Below, piece after piece: positions 52,416 through 61,497 of a DNA stretch of 64,000 nucleotides (the stretch's first letter is position 1; each line of letters opens with the position of its first letter). The notes below the pieces were generated by a model. That model was not told the origin of the DNA, searched no databases, and saw only the letters and a list, made by a program, of their open reading frames with translations. The translations under genes and the position numbers were made by a program. Origin of the DNA: Streptomyces dengpaensis (GTDB lineage: Bacteria; Actinomycetota; Actinomycetes; Streptomycetales; Streptomycetaceae); the NCBI RefSeq assembly GCF_002946835.1, contig NZ_CP026652.1, positions 6,572,001-6,636,000 of the forward strand, written 5' to 3'.

Positions 52416-54440
52416 ATGACGGCCGAGCTGGTCCGGGGGCAGAACCATCCGCTCTCCGAGGCCCGTCTTGAGGTCCGTGTTTCGGCCGGCAAGCCGATCG
52501 TGGCCGGGGCCACGCTCAGCGATGAGCAGGGCAAGGTCCGCGGCGTCGAGTGGGTGGCCCACCCGGGTGCGCCCACCCTGCCCGGACTCGAGGTGTCCAA
52601 GCAGGCGGCGGCCGACCACCGGCTCGCGTTCGACCTGGACGCCCTGCCCGAGACCGTGCACCGGGTCACTGTGCTGCTCGCGCTGCCGTCCGGGGGCGCA
52701 GGCCCGGTCCGGTTCGGCGCCGTCGCCGCCCCCTTCGTCGCCGTCACCGGCCTCGACGGCCGCGAGGTCGCCAGCTACACCATCACCGGCCTGGACACCG
52801 AGTCGGCGGTCGTCGCCCTGGAGCTCTACCGCAGGCAGGGTGCGTGGAAGGTCCGCGCGGTCGGCCAGGGGTACGCGGGCGGCCTCGCCGAACTCCTCGC
52901 CGACCAGGGCCTTCATGAGGCCCGGCAGCTCGCGGGCAGCATCAACGAGGCGGTGGCCCAGGGACTGGCCCGCTCGGTGGCGGCACCCCCGCCGCGTACG
53001 CCCGATGGGGACCGCTCACGACAGGCGGCCACCTCGGCGCCGGGACCGGACCAGCCGCACACCGGACCCCAGATCGCCGCTGGGGACGCAACGCCGCAGC
53101 AGTCCCCGTACGACGCGCCGGGTCCGCAAGGGGCCTCGGCGCCGCAGACCGGCTACCAGGGGGCCCCGGCACCGTCGGACCCCTCCGCCGTCACCCAGCC
53201 GTCCGCTCCCGCCGTCGGCGGCGGGATCAACTACAGCCACCCCGGCCGGCAGAACGCGGCCCCGCCCCCGCCCCCGCCGACCGCACCACCGGCTCCGCCC
53301 GGGCAGTCCGCGCAGCCCGTCGCGGGCGACGCGACCGGCTGGTCCATGGAAGAGCGGCTCTACAACCAGGTGTGGGGCATGTTCGAGGACCTGGCCCGTA
53401 CCGCCGCCGCATATCGCAGCGCCGTCGACTTCGCCGACTCGCGCATGGAGCAGGAGCTCGACAAGGTTCTGTCCGACCCGCGCAGCCGGATCGGCGGACA
53501 GGGCGACGCCGCGCGCGAGGTGGCCCGCGCCAAGCACGCCCAACTGGTCGACCAGGCCCGCATGGCCCTCGACCGGGATCTCGCCCAGCTCGCCGCCGAG
53601 GCCCAGGTCGTCGAGCCCGCGCTGCCCGCGGCGTACGCGCGCTGGGACAACCCGGTCTGGCACGGCTACCGGGTACCCATGGAGATCCCCATGGCGCTGC
53701 GCCTCGGCGATCTCCATCTGCCCGAGAGCGAGGACCTGAGCATCCCGATGCTGGTCCGGCTGCCGCTGGAGCGCGGCCTGTGGATCGACAGCGGCCGCGC
53801 CGGCCTCGACGACGCGCTCGCCGACTCCGATCAGCTGCGCCGCCTCGCCATGGACACGGCGGTGGCACATGCCGCGCGGCTGCTCGCCGTCTATCCCGTC
53901 GGCGAGTTCACGGTGCACGTCATCGACCCGGCCGGTTCGGGAGCCTCGTCCCTCGCGCCACTGGTGCAGTCAGGGGTGCTCGACGGCGCGCCCGGCGTCG
54001 GTGCCGCGGGCGTGGCCGACGTCCTCGCCAAACTCACCCAGCGCGTCGACCTGGTGCAGATGGCGGTGCGCGGGGGAGCGGCCGACTCGCTGCCGCCGGG
54101 CCTCGACACCGCCGAGCAACTGCTGATCGTCAACGACTTCCCGCACGGCTTCGACGACCGCGCCGTAACGCAGCTGCGCTACCTCGCGGACGAGGGCCCG
54201 GCCGTCGGCGTCCATCTGATGATGGTGGCCGACCGGGACGACGCCGCCGCCTACGGGCCGCTGCTCGATCCGCTGTGGCGCTCGCTGCTTCGACTGACCC
54301 CGGTCGCCGACGACCACCTCGCCGACCCGTGGGTCGGGCACGCGTGGACATACGAGCCCGCGCTCGTACCGCCGGGCAGCCAGGTTCTCCAGCAGGTGCT
54401 CGCACAGGTGGCTGCGGCCCGCCGCTCCTGGAACCGCTGA
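52416..54440 (+). CDS. long TerD-domain protein with C-terminal extension
   Basis: A 674-aa protein. The N-terminal domain (ELVRGQNHPLSEARLEVRVS, VAGATLSDEQGKVRGVEWVA, ITGLDTESAVVALELYRRQG) is TerD-like. A Pro/Gln/Ala-rich linker (about 190-300) leads to a soluble C-terminal region with WSMEERLYNQVWGMFEDLAR, ELDKVLSDPRSRI, and an FtsK/SpoIIIE-like nucleotide-fold look (LLAVYPVGEFTVHVIDPAGS, EQLLIVNDFPHGF). It follows the small terD by 45 nt and is likely co-transcribed. Confidence 0.82.
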   Translation: MTAELVRGQNHPLSEARLEVRVSAGKPIVAGATLSDEQGKVRGVEWVAHPGAPTLPGLEVSKQAAADHRLAFDLDALPETVHRVTVLLALPSGGAGPVRFGAVAAPFVAVTGLDGREVASYTITGLDTESAVVALELYRRQGAWKVRAVGQGYAGGLAELLADQGLHEARQLAGSINEAVAQGLARSVAAPPPRTPDGDRSRQAATSAPGPDQPHTGPQIAAGDATPQQSPYDAPGPQGASAPQTGYQGAPAPSDPSAVTQPSAPAVGGGINYSHPGRQNAAPPPPPPTAPPAPPGQSAQPVAGDATGWSMEERLYNQVWGMFEDLARTAAAYRSAVDFADSRMEQELDKVLSDPRSRIGGQGDAAREVARAKHAQLVDQARMALDRDLAQLAAEAQVVEPALPAAYARWDNPVWHGYRVPMEIPMALRLGDLHLPESEDLSIPMLVRLPLERGLWIDSGRAGLDDALADSDQLRRLAMDTAVAHAARLLAVYPVGEFTVHVIDPAGSGASSLAPLVQSGVLDGAPGVGAAGVADVLAKLTQRVDLVQMAVRGGAADSLPPGLDTAEQLLIVNDFPHGFDDRAVTQLRYLADEGPAVGVHLMMVADRDDAAAYGPLLDPLWRSLLRLTPVADDHLADPWVGHAWTYEPALVPPGSQVLQQVLAQVAAARRSWNR

Positions 54441-54509
54441 CACCTCGTTCCTGGAGCCGTGGACGTCTCGTTCCTGGACCGTGGACGCCCTCAGAAGACA
54501 GTGTCAAGC

Positions 54510-54556
54510 ATCAGTAAAGTGCTCTGACCAGGGGATTTGGTCCATCCTTTACTGAT
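54510..54556. terminator. nested inverted repeat before the terC promoter
   Basis: ATCAGTAAAG (54510-54519) pairs with CTTTACTGAT (54547-54556), enclosing GACCA/TGGTC (54526-54530, 54538-54542). It lies 70 nt after the long terD stop and just before the -35 box of terC. It may be a terminator, but its A/T-rich outer arms also suit an operator. Confidence 0.6.
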
Positions 54557-54560
54557 CTCT

Positions 54561-54589
54561 TTACCTTTACTTGGTGATTCGGGTACTCT
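54561..54589 (+). promoter_or_regulatory. terC promoter
   Basis: TTACCT (54561-54566) and TACTCT (54584-54589), 17-bp spacing. Transcription would begin close to the first pairing strand of the riboswitch. Confidence 0.55.
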
Positions 54590-54593
54590 CTTT

Positions 54594-54735
54594 CCCACGG
54601 AGGGGAGTATTCCCTGCCTACTTCGGCGCACCCGTCAATACGGATCAGGCCCGATCCCGGGGCGTCGGCCCGCAGGCACCGGACGCATCACGCGCCCCGG
54701 CTGCCACGCGGGTGGAAGAGACCTCCGGTAGCGAC
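54594..54735 (+). ncRNA. yybP-ykoY manganese riboswitch
   Basis: The leader of the TerC gene has the conserved elements of this aptamer: the basal stem CGGAGG/CCTCCG (54598-54603 with 54722-54727), GGGGAGTATTCC in the first internal loop, TCAATACGGATC in the region that matches the conserved UCAUACGG loop, and GGAAGAGACC before the closing strand. The class senses Mn2+ (RF00080) and commonly controls TerC/Alx-type exporters, which is the gene downstream. Exact edges are approximate. Confidence 0.75.
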
Positions 54736-54776
54736 GACGACGCTGACATCTGCCGTTACGTACTGCCGGAGGCGCA

Positions 54777-55766
54777 GTGGATGCTTCTTTGACCCTGTGG
54801 GTCCTGACGATCTTGGGCCTTGGTGCCCTGATCGCGGTCGACTTCTTCATCGGCCGCAAGCCGCACGACGTTTCGATCAAGGAAGCCGGAATCTGGACGG
54901 TCGTCTGGATCGTCCTGGCCGGACTGTTCGGACTGGGATTGCTCCTCTTCTCCGGCGGCCAGCCCGCCGGAGAGTTCTTCGCGGGCTTCATCACCGAGAA
55001 GTCCCTGAGCGTCGACAACCTCTTCGTCTTCGTCCTGATCATGGCGAAGTTCGCGGTGCCCTCGCAGTACCAGCAGCGGGTGCTCCTCGTCGGTGTGCTC
55101 ATAGCCCTCGTCCTGCGCACGATATTCATCGCAGCGGGTGCCGCGATCATCGCGAGCTTCGCGTGGGTCTTCTACATCTTCGGCGCGTTCCTCATCTACA
55201 CCGCCTGGAAGCTGATCCAGGAGGCCCGGGCCGACGAGGAGGACGAGGAGTACGAGGAGAACCGGCTGCTCAAGGCCGCCGAGCAACGCTTCGGCGTGGC
55301 CGACCGCTACCACGGCACCAAGCTGTGGATCCAGCAGAACGGCAAGCGCGTCATGACGCCGATGCTCGTAGTGATGCTGGCGATCGGCACCACCGACGTG
55401 CTCTTCGCGCTCGACTCGATCCCCGCGATCTTCGGACTGACCCAGGACCCGTACATCGTCTTCACGGCCAACGCGTTCGCGCTGATGGGGCTGCGGCAGC
55501 TGTACTTCCTCATCGGCGGGCTGCTCAAGAAGCTGGTCCACCTCAGCTACGGCTTGTCGGTCATCCTCGGCTTCATCGGCGTCAAGCTCGTGCTGCACGC
55601 GCTGCACGAGTCCGGCGTCCATGTCCCCGAGATCTCCATCCCGGTTTCCCTCGGCGTGATCCTCGCGGTCCTGGTGGTCACCACGATCACCAGCCTGATC
55701 GCCTCCAAGAAGCAGACGGCGCGCGAGGAGACCGAGAGCGCTCCGAAGGACAGCATCGAGGTCTGA
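54777..55766 (+). CDS. TerC/Alx-family membrane transporter
   Basis: A 329-aa protein with about eight or nine transmembrane helices from GTG 54777. Conserved acidic membrane motifs are IAVDFFIGRK, ITEKSLSVDNLFVFVLIMAK and GTTDVLFALDSIPAIFGLTQ, diagnostic of TerC. The cytoplasmic loop is acidic (ARADEEDEEYEENR). Given the Mn2+ riboswitch in its leader, manganese export or metal loading of exported enzymes is the likely role. Confidence 0.93.
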   Translation: MDASLTLWVLTILGLGALIAVDFFIGRKPHDVSIKEAGIWTVVWIVLAGLFGLGLLLFSGGQPAGEFFAGFITEKSLSVDNLFVFVLIMAKFAVPSQYQQRVLLVGVLIALVLRTIFIAAGAAIIASFAWVFYIFGAFLIYTAWKLIQEARADEEDEEYEENRLLKAAEQRFGVADRYHGTKLWIQQNGKRVMTPMLVVMLAIGTTDVLFALDSIPAIFGLTQDPYIVFTANAFALMGLRQLYFLIGGLLKKLVHLSYGLSVILGFIGVKLVLHALHESGVHVPEISIPVSLGVILAVLVVTTITSLIASKKQTAREETESAPKDSIEV

Positions 55767-55792
55767 CCACGTCAGACGCAGCACGACCATCG

Positions 55793-55833
55793 CCGGGAGC
55801 GGTGCGCGGCTCATGACCGAGCACCGCTCCCGG
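55793..55833 (+). terminator. terC terminator
   Basis: CCGGGAGCGGTGC (55793-55805) pairs perfectly with GCACCGCTCCCGG (55821-55833) around a 15-nt loop, 27 nt after the stop. Confidence 0.85.
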
Positions 55834-55970
55834 TGCGTGAAGCCCGGCCCGCATGGTCCCGGACAGAGGGCTTTGGACAGAGGGCCCTGCATGGCGGGCC
55901 GTGTCACGGTCCCGGCGCGAGCCTCTAGCCACCGAGTGCGGTGCCCGCGTACGCCTGCGACGATCGCAGC

Positions 55971-57071
55971 ATGATCGTTAGGCTCCGGTCACTTGTGACG
56001 CGGTGGACGGCCGTAGTGCCCGTGGTCGCGGTGATCCTGCTGGCCTTCACCTGGGGACGCGACCTGACCGCGGCGGTCGTCGTCCTCGTGACGCTGGTGC
56101 TGGCCGGGGCTGTGCTGGCCGCCGTCCACCACGCCGAGGTGGTCGCACACCGGGTCGGCGAACCCTTCGGCTCGCTGGTCCTCGCCGTCGCCGTCACGAT
56201 CATCGAGGTCGCGCTGATCGTCACGCTGATGGCGGACGGCGCCGCCAAGGGTGCGACCCTGGCGCGCGACACGGTGTTCGCGGCCGTGATGATCACCTGC
56301 AATGGCATCGTCGGTCTGTGCCTGCTCGTCGCGTCCCTCCGTCACGGGCTCGCCGTCTTCAACGCGGAAGGCACCGGCGCCGGCCCTCGCGACCGTCGCG
56401 ACGCTCGCCACGCTCACCCTGGTCTTCCCGACGTTCACCACCAGCAAGCCGGGCCCGGAGTTCTCCACGGCCCAACTCACCTTCGCCGCGCTCGCCTCAC
56501 TGGTCCTGTACGGCCTGTTCGTGGCGACCCAGACCGTACGCCACCGCGACTACTTCCTGCCGATCACCCGGCAGGGCGTGGTGATCGACGCGGACCACCA
56601 CGCCGGCGTCCCGTCCACCCGCACGGCCGCGATCAGCCTGGGGCTCCTCGGTATGGCCCTGGTCGGCGTGGTCGGCCTCGCCAAGGGTGTGTCGCCCACC
56701 ATCGAGTCCGCCGTCCAGGCGGCCGGTATGCCGCACGCCGTCGTCGGTGTGATCATCGCGCTGCTCGTCCTGCTCCCCGAGACCATCGCCGCGCTGCGAT
56801 CGGCCCGCCGCGACCGGGTGCAGACCAGCCTGAACCTCGCCCTCGGTTCCGCGATGGCCAGTATCGGACTGACGATCCCCGCCGTCGCCCTGGCATCCGT
56901 GTGGCTCTCCGGGCCGCTAGTCCTCGGCCTCGGCCCCACCCACATGGTGCTGCTCGCGCTGACCGTGGTGGTGAGCTCCCTGACGGTGGTTCCCGGACGG
57001 GCGACCCCCTCCAGGGAGGCGTCCATCTGGTGATCTTCGCGGCCTTCCTGGAACTGGCGATCAACCCCTAG
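55971..57071 (+). pseudogene. ChaA/CaX-type calcium:proton antiporter, two frameshifts
   Basis: Frame 1 from ATG 55971 gives VVPVVAVILLAFTWGRDLTA, AVTIIEVALIVTLMADGAAK and GLCLLVASLRHGLAVFNAEG. Near 56385 homology moves to another frame: LATVATLATLTLVFPTFTTS, VGLAKGVSPTIESAVQAAGM, LVLLPETIAALRSARRDRVQ, ALGSAMASIGLTIPAVALAS. Near 57010, at a run of C residues, it returns to frame 1 for the usual end VHLVIFAAFLELAINP. All antiporter parts are present, so this is either a recent pseudogene or contains two sequencing errors. Confidence 0.82.
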
Positions 57072-57131
57072 AGACACTTGGACCAACCCCTAGGGACCCC
57101 TGGACGCTGTTCGCTGCGACGACGGGGTTTG

Positions 57132-58433
57132 TCACTCGGTCGCTTGTACAACCGCCAGTCGGGGCACCGGCCGGGTCTCCGGCAGCAGCGCGAAACACCC
57201 CAGGCTGAGTAGCGCGATCGCCGTCAGGTACGCGGCCACGCCCCACGGGACGCCCTCGCCGCTCGCCACCGCCGTGGCCACGATCGGCGTGAGCGCGCCT
57301 CCGAGAACGCCGCCCAGGTTGTAGCCCACCGCCGCGCCCGTGCAGCGCACCCGGGGCTCGTACAACTCCGGCAGATAAGCGGCGATCACGGCGAACATCG
57401 TGATGAACGCGATCAGCGCCACCAGGAAGCCGAGGAACATCAGCAGCGGTTCGCCGGTCGACAGCAGCGCGACCATCGGGAACATCCACAGCGCCGTGGC
57501 CGCGGCGCCGGCCAGACACAGTGGTCGCCGCCCGTAGCGGTCGCCGAGCAGGGCCATCAGGGGCGTCAGGGAGCCCATAACCACCACGGCCGCCATGATG
57601 CAGGCCAGCATGACGGTACGGCTCACACCGAGCCGTTCGACTCCGTAGGCGAGCGCCCAGGTCGTCACCGCGTAGAACACGGCGTAGCCGACCGCGAGTC
57701 CGCCGGCCGTCAGCAGCACGAGCCGCCAGTGATCGCGCACCACCTCGGCGAGCGGCACGCGCGCGTGGTCCCGCATTTCCAGAAAGCGCGGGCTCTCCGC
57801 GAGCGAACTGCGCAGCCACAGACCCGCCGCCGCGAGCGCCCCCGCGGCCCAGAACGGCACGCGCCACCCCCACGCCGCGAACTGCGCGTCGGACAGTGTC
57901 GCCGACAGCACCAGCATCACGCCGTTGGCCAGCACGAACCCCAGCGAGGGCCCGACCTGCGGGAAGCTCGACCACAGCCCGCGCCGCTCGGCGGGCGCGT
58001 GCTCCGCGGTCAGCAGCACCGCCCCGCCCCATTCCCCGCCGAGACCGAGCCCCTGCAGAAAACGCAGCACAAGAAGGAGGACGGGAGCGGCCACACCGAT
58101 GCGGTCGTACGACGGTACGCAGCCGACCGCGACGGTCGCCGCGCCGGTCAGCAGCAGCGAGGCGACCAGGACGGGTCGTCGCCCGCGGCGGTCCCCGATG
58201 TGCCCGAACAGCACCGAGCCGAGAGGGCGTGCGACGAACCCGACGCCGAACGTCGCGAAGGCCGCCAGCGTCCCCGCCAGCGGTGAGAACGTCGGGAAGA
58301 ACAGGGGGCCGAGGACCAGCGCGGCCGCCGTCCCATAGATGAAGAAGTCGTAGAACTCGATGGCTGTCCCGGCGAGCGAGGCGGCCGCGAGCCGGAGCAT
58401 GGAGGGCGCACTTACGGTGCGTACGTCGTGCAT
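57132..58433 (-). CDS. MFS transporter of the metabolite:H+ symporter type
   Basis: A 433-aa protein with 12 predicted helices. The signature SLAGTAIEFYDFFIYGTAAA, GHIGDRRGRRPVLVASLLLT between helices 2 and 3, and LRFLQGLGLGGEWGGAVLLT are typical of the MHS family (shikimate, proline/betaine or alpha-ketoglutarate permeases). Substrate unknown. The 3' end is 60 bp from the frameshifted antiporter gene, convergent to it. Confidence 0.9.
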   Translation of the reverse strand: MHDVRTVSAPSMLRLAAASLAGTAIEFYDFFIYGTAAALVLGPLFFPTFSPLAGTLAAFATFGVGFVARPLGSVLFGHIGDRRGRRPVLVASLLLTGAATVAVGCVPSYDRIGVAAPVLLLVLRFLQGLGLGGEWGGAVLLTAEHAPAERRGLWSSFPQVGPSLGFVLANGVMLVLSATLSDAQFAAWGWRVPFWAAGALAAAGLWLRSSLAESPRFLEMRDHARVPLAEVVRDHWRLVLLTAGGLAVGYAVFYAVTTWALAYGVERLGVSRTVMLACIMAAVVVMGSLTPLMALLGDRYGRRPLCLAGAAATALWMFPMVALLSTGEPLLMFLGFLVALIAFITMFAVIAAYLPELYEPRVRCTGAAVGYNLGGVLGGALTPIVATAVASGEGVPWGVAAYLTAIALLSLGCFALLPETRPVPRLAVVQATE

Positions 58434-58492
58434 GCCGCGTCAACTACCCACGGTGACCATCAGTTACGGGGGCGTACGGGGGCGCGCTCACG

Positions 58493-59539
58493 TCAGTACG
58501 TCACGGTGATGCGCCGGGCGGGGCCGTCCACGCGAAGGGCGCCCCCATAAGGGATCACAATTTGCGGATCGGTGTGACCGAAGTCCACATCGACAACGAC
58601 CATCATGTCCGGGGCATATATGTCGACGGCGCGGAGCAGCGCCTCGCGTTGTTCCCGCGCGTAACGGGCCTTGGCGTCGGCTTCGTTGGGCTGCGCGAAG
58701 GACCACGCCTTGGGCCGGCCCATCAGGAGAGCCGGAAAGCGCCGCAGCAGCCCTCGCTCCCCCATGCTGCGCAGGATCCAGAAGACGTCGTCGGCCTTCG
58801 GCATATCCTCCGAGGTCTCCAGGAACAGCACATGGCCCTCGTACACGGAAGGGTCGCGGGCGATCTCGCGGTCGGCCATCAGCAGCCAGGACAGGATCTC
58901 GATGTTGCCGCCCCAGGAGCGGCCCTCGACGACACGCTCCGGGCGGTGCCAGGTCCAGCCGTTGCCCGGTTCCATGGGCGGCTCGGAGTCGAAGGTGGCG
59001 GGGTCCTCCCACGGGCCGTCCACGTCACCGAAGCATTGCGCGGGGCGCAGTTCGTACGGCCCGGACGTGAACAGCGCGGCCCGCAGCGACTCGGCGGTCA
59101 GTGGGTCCATGGCGCCTGGACGGCCGAGCTCGCACATGACGGACCCGCCGTGGTAGCCGACGATTCCGGTGTTCCCCAGGTACGCGAGGAGGTTGGTGTT
59201 GTCGCTGTAGCCGAAGAACGGCTTCGGGTTGGCGCGGATCAACTCCCGGTCCAGCAGCGGCAGCACGGTGATCTGGTCATCGCCGCCGATGGACGCGATG
59301 ACCGCCTTGATCGTCGGGTCGGCGAACGCCGCGTGGATGTCGTCCGCCCGTTCCTGAGGGGTCGAGCCCATTTTCCGGGTCGCCGGATACTCGACCGGTT
59401 CGAGGCCGTACTCCATGCTCAGCCGCTCCAGGCCCAGTTCGTACGGCAGCGGGAAGAGCCCCGGCAGTCCCGCGGACGGTGAGATCACGGCTATCCGGTC
59501 ACCGGGTGAAGGCTTGGGAGGGTACGAAGGCATGGTCAT
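58493..59539 (-). CDS. S66 family LD-carboxypeptidase-like protein
   Basis: A 348-aa serine peptidase fold. The catalytic triad is readable as Ser in PFFGYSDNTNLLAYLGNTG, Glu in WGGNIEILSWLL and His in DFGHTDPQIVIPYGG. The N-terminus PGDRIAVISPSAGLPGLFP is conserved. The family includes LD-carboxypeptidases trimming murein tetrapeptides and microcin C self-immunity peptidases; which applies is unclear. No good ribosome site precedes ATG 59539. Confidence 0.9.
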   Translation of the reverse strand: MTMPSYPPKPSPGDRIAVISPSAGLPGLFPLPYELGLERLSMEYGLEPVEYPATRKMGSTPQERADDIHAAFADPTIKAVIASIGGDDQITVLPLLDRELIRANPKPFFGYSDNTNLLAYLGNTGIVGYHGGSVMCELGRPGAMDPLTAESLRAALFTSGPYELRPAQCFGDVDGPWEDPATFDSEPPMEPGNGWTWHRPERVVEGRSWGGNIEILSWLLMADREIARDPSVYEGHVLFLETSEDMPKADDVFWILRSMGERGLLRRFPALLMGRPKAWSFAQPNEADAKARYAREQREALLRAVDIYAPDMMVVVDVDFGHTDPQIVIPYGGALRVDGPARRITVTY

Positions 59540-59640
59540 GCCGGGAGGGTATGGGCGGTCACCTCTCCGGTGCACCGTGATAAACCGGGTCCGAGCAGCG
59601 GTCCTCAACGGGCCGGCAGACCTGAAGGACCGGAGGAATT

Positions 59641-60114
59641 GTGCCCCGCACCCTCGCCAACGCCCCGATCATGATCCTCAACGGGCCCAACCTGAACATC
59701 CTCGGGCAGCGTCAGCCGGAGATCTACGGCTCGGACACACTCGCGGACGTGGAGGCGCTGTGCGCCAAGGCGGCGGCCGCGCATGGCGGCACGGTGGACT
59801 TCCGGCAGTCCAACCACGAGGGCGAACTCGTGGAGTGGATCCACGAAGCGCGTCTGCATCACGCCGGAATCGTGATCAACCCGGCCGCCTACTCGCACAC
59901 TTCCGTCGCGATCCTGGATGCGCTCAACACCTGTGACGGCCTTCCTGTGGTGGAGGTCCACATCTCCAACATCCACCAGCGCGAGGAGTTCCGGCACCAC
60001 TCATACGTCTCGCTCCGCGCCGACGGGGTCATCGCGGGCTGCGGTGTGCAGGGGTACGCGTTCGCGGTGGAGCGGGTCGCTGCGCTGGCGGGAGCGGGGC
60101 ACGCGGACGCCTGA
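59641..60114 (+). CDS. aroQ: type II 3-dehydroquinate dehydratase
   Basis: A 157-aa enzyme of the shikimate pathway making 3-dehydroshikimate. Conserved blocks are [19 protein letters not shown] (catalytic Tyr), [37 protein letters not shown] and [20 protein letters not shown] (catalytic His). GGAGG lies just before GTG 59641. The 3' end is convergent with a TetR-like gene. Confidence 0.96.
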   Translation: MPRTLANAPIMILNGPNLNILGQRQPEIYGSDTLADVEALCAKAAAAHGGTVDFRQSNHEGELVEWIHEARLHHAGIVINPAAYSHTSVAILDALNTCDGLPVVEVHISNIHQREEFRHHSYVSLRADGVIAGCGVQGYAFAVERVAALAGAGHADA

Positions 60115-60225
60115 CGCGTCCGCTCCTCCCGCGGGTCCCAAGGAATGCCATCGGCAGACCCGACGAGGATCGGGGAGGGGCGCCGAGCGGTGTGGTTCAC
60201 CGAACCGGGCCTCTCCTCCAACTCC

Positions 60226-60807
60226 TCAGTGCCGCCAGGGTCGCAGCGCCAGTTCCGTCGCCTGTCGTACCCGCGCACGCAGGTGGTCGGCGTCCGCGCC
60301 GGCTGTGCCCTCCTCGCCCATGAGCGCGTCGAGTGCGCCACTCACCGCTCCTGTCAGCGCCCCGGCGAGCGCCGCCGCGGTCACCCGGTCCAACTCGTCG
60401 GGGAACACCACGTGCAGCTCCCGGGCGATCTCCCGCTGCGCCGCGAGTTGGTCTTGCAGCGCCTTGCCCCGCACCGCGGGGACGGTGTGGAACAGTCGCA
60501 TCCGCACGGAGGCCATCGGGCTCCCCATGTCGGCGTCGCTCTCGGCGATGGTGTCGAGCGCCCGTAGCAGCACGTCCACCGGACCCTCGGTCGGGTCGCG
60601 GTCGCTGATCGCCGCGATCGTTGCCCGCGCACGCGCGTCGCTGTCGGGGAACAGGATGTCCTCCTTGCCGGCGAAGTACCCGAAGAAGCTGTCGGCGTAA
60701 CCGGCCACGTGGGGCGCACACCGAGGCGGCTCACGTGAGGCGGCGTGCGCTCGCAGCAACGCGCGGAGCGTGCGCTCGCGCGCTGACGCGAGGAGCGCAC
60801 GTTTCAT
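60226..60807 (-). CDS. TetR-like regulator with degenerate DNA-binding domain
   Basis: A 193-aa frame. From FFGYFAGKEDILFPDSDARA onward it is a normal TetR C-terminal ligand-binding domain (LLRALDTIAESDADMGSPMA, RMRLFHTVPAVRGKALQDQL). The N-terminal 45 residues (MKRALLASARERTLRALLRA, SREPPRCAPHVAGYADS) lack a recognisable helix-turn-helix although the following FFGYFAGKED is its usual end. Rearrangement or a compensated frameshift is likely, so DNA binding is doubtful. Confidence 0.7.
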   Translation of the reverse strand: MKRALLASARERTLRALLRAHAASREPPRCAPHVAGYADSFFGYFAGKEDILFPDSDARARATIAAISDRDPTEGPVDVLLRALDTIAESDADMGSPMASVRMRLFHTVPAVRGKALQDQLAAQREIARELHVVFPDELDRVTAAALAGALTGAVSGALDALMGEEGTAGADADHLRARVRQATELALRPWRH

Positions 60808-60831
60808 ACGTCGCGCCTCCGAGGGCCGGGC

Positions 60832-61488
60832 TCACCAGCCCCGTGCGTGCCACTCCGCCAGATGCGGTCGCTCCGCGCCCAGCGTTGTGTCGTTGCCATG
60901 CCCCGGGTAGACCCAGGTCTCGTCCGGCAGGACGTCGAAGATCTTGGTCTCGACGTCGTGGATGAGGCTGGCGAACGCCTTCGGGTCCTTACGTGTGTTG
61001 CCCACGCCGCCCGGGAAGAGACAGTCCCCCGTGAACACGTGCGGATGCCCGTGCGGGTCGTCGTAGACCAGGGCGATCGAGCCCGGCGTATGCCCCACCA
61101 GGTGACGCGCGGTGAGTTCCACGCGCCCGACCCGGATGATGTCGCCGTCGTCGACGCGGACGTCGGTCGGCACCGGGATGCCGTCGGCGTCGTCCCGGCC
61201 CGCGTAGGTGCGCGCGCCCGTGACCCCCACGACCTCCGCGAGCGCCTGCCAGTGGTCGCCGTGCTGATGGGTGGTGACGACGGACGCGATGCCGTCGTCA
61301 CCGACCAGCGTGAGCAGCGTCGCGGCGTCGTTCGCCGCGTCGATGAGCAACTGCTCGTCGGTGGCCCGGCAGCGCAGCAGATAGGCGTTGTTGTCCATGG
61401 GGCCGACGGCGACCTTGGAGATCATCAGGTCCTGCAGCTCGTGCACATCGGCAGGGCCGCCGACCTTCACCGCTCCGCTGTACGTCAT
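60832..61488 (-). CDS. MBL-fold metallo-hydrolase (glyoxalase II-like)
   Basis: A 218-aa metallo-beta-lactamase-fold protein. The metal motif is TTHQHGDHWQALAEV (HxHxDH), with further ligands in LVGHTPGSIALVYDD, VFTGDCLFPGGVGNT and WVYPGHGNDTTLG. The layout resembles glyoxalase II-type hydrolases of bacillithiol/mycothiol organisms. It sits next to a mycothiol-type MDMPI gene in the same orientation, 9 bp away, suggesting an operon with a thiol-linked role. Confidence 0.9.
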   Translation of the reverse strand: MTYSGAVKVGGPADVHELQDLMISKVAVGPMDNNAYLLRCRATDEQLLIDAANDAATLLTLVGDDGIASVVTTHQHGDHWQALAEVVGVTGARTYAGRDDADGIPVPTDVRVDDGDIIRVGRVELTARHLVGHTPGSIALVYDDPHGHPHVFTGDCLFPGGVGNTRKDPKAFASLIHDVETKIFDVLPDETWVYPGHGNDTTLGAERPHLAEWHARGW

Positions 61489-61497
61489 GTCGGCAGC

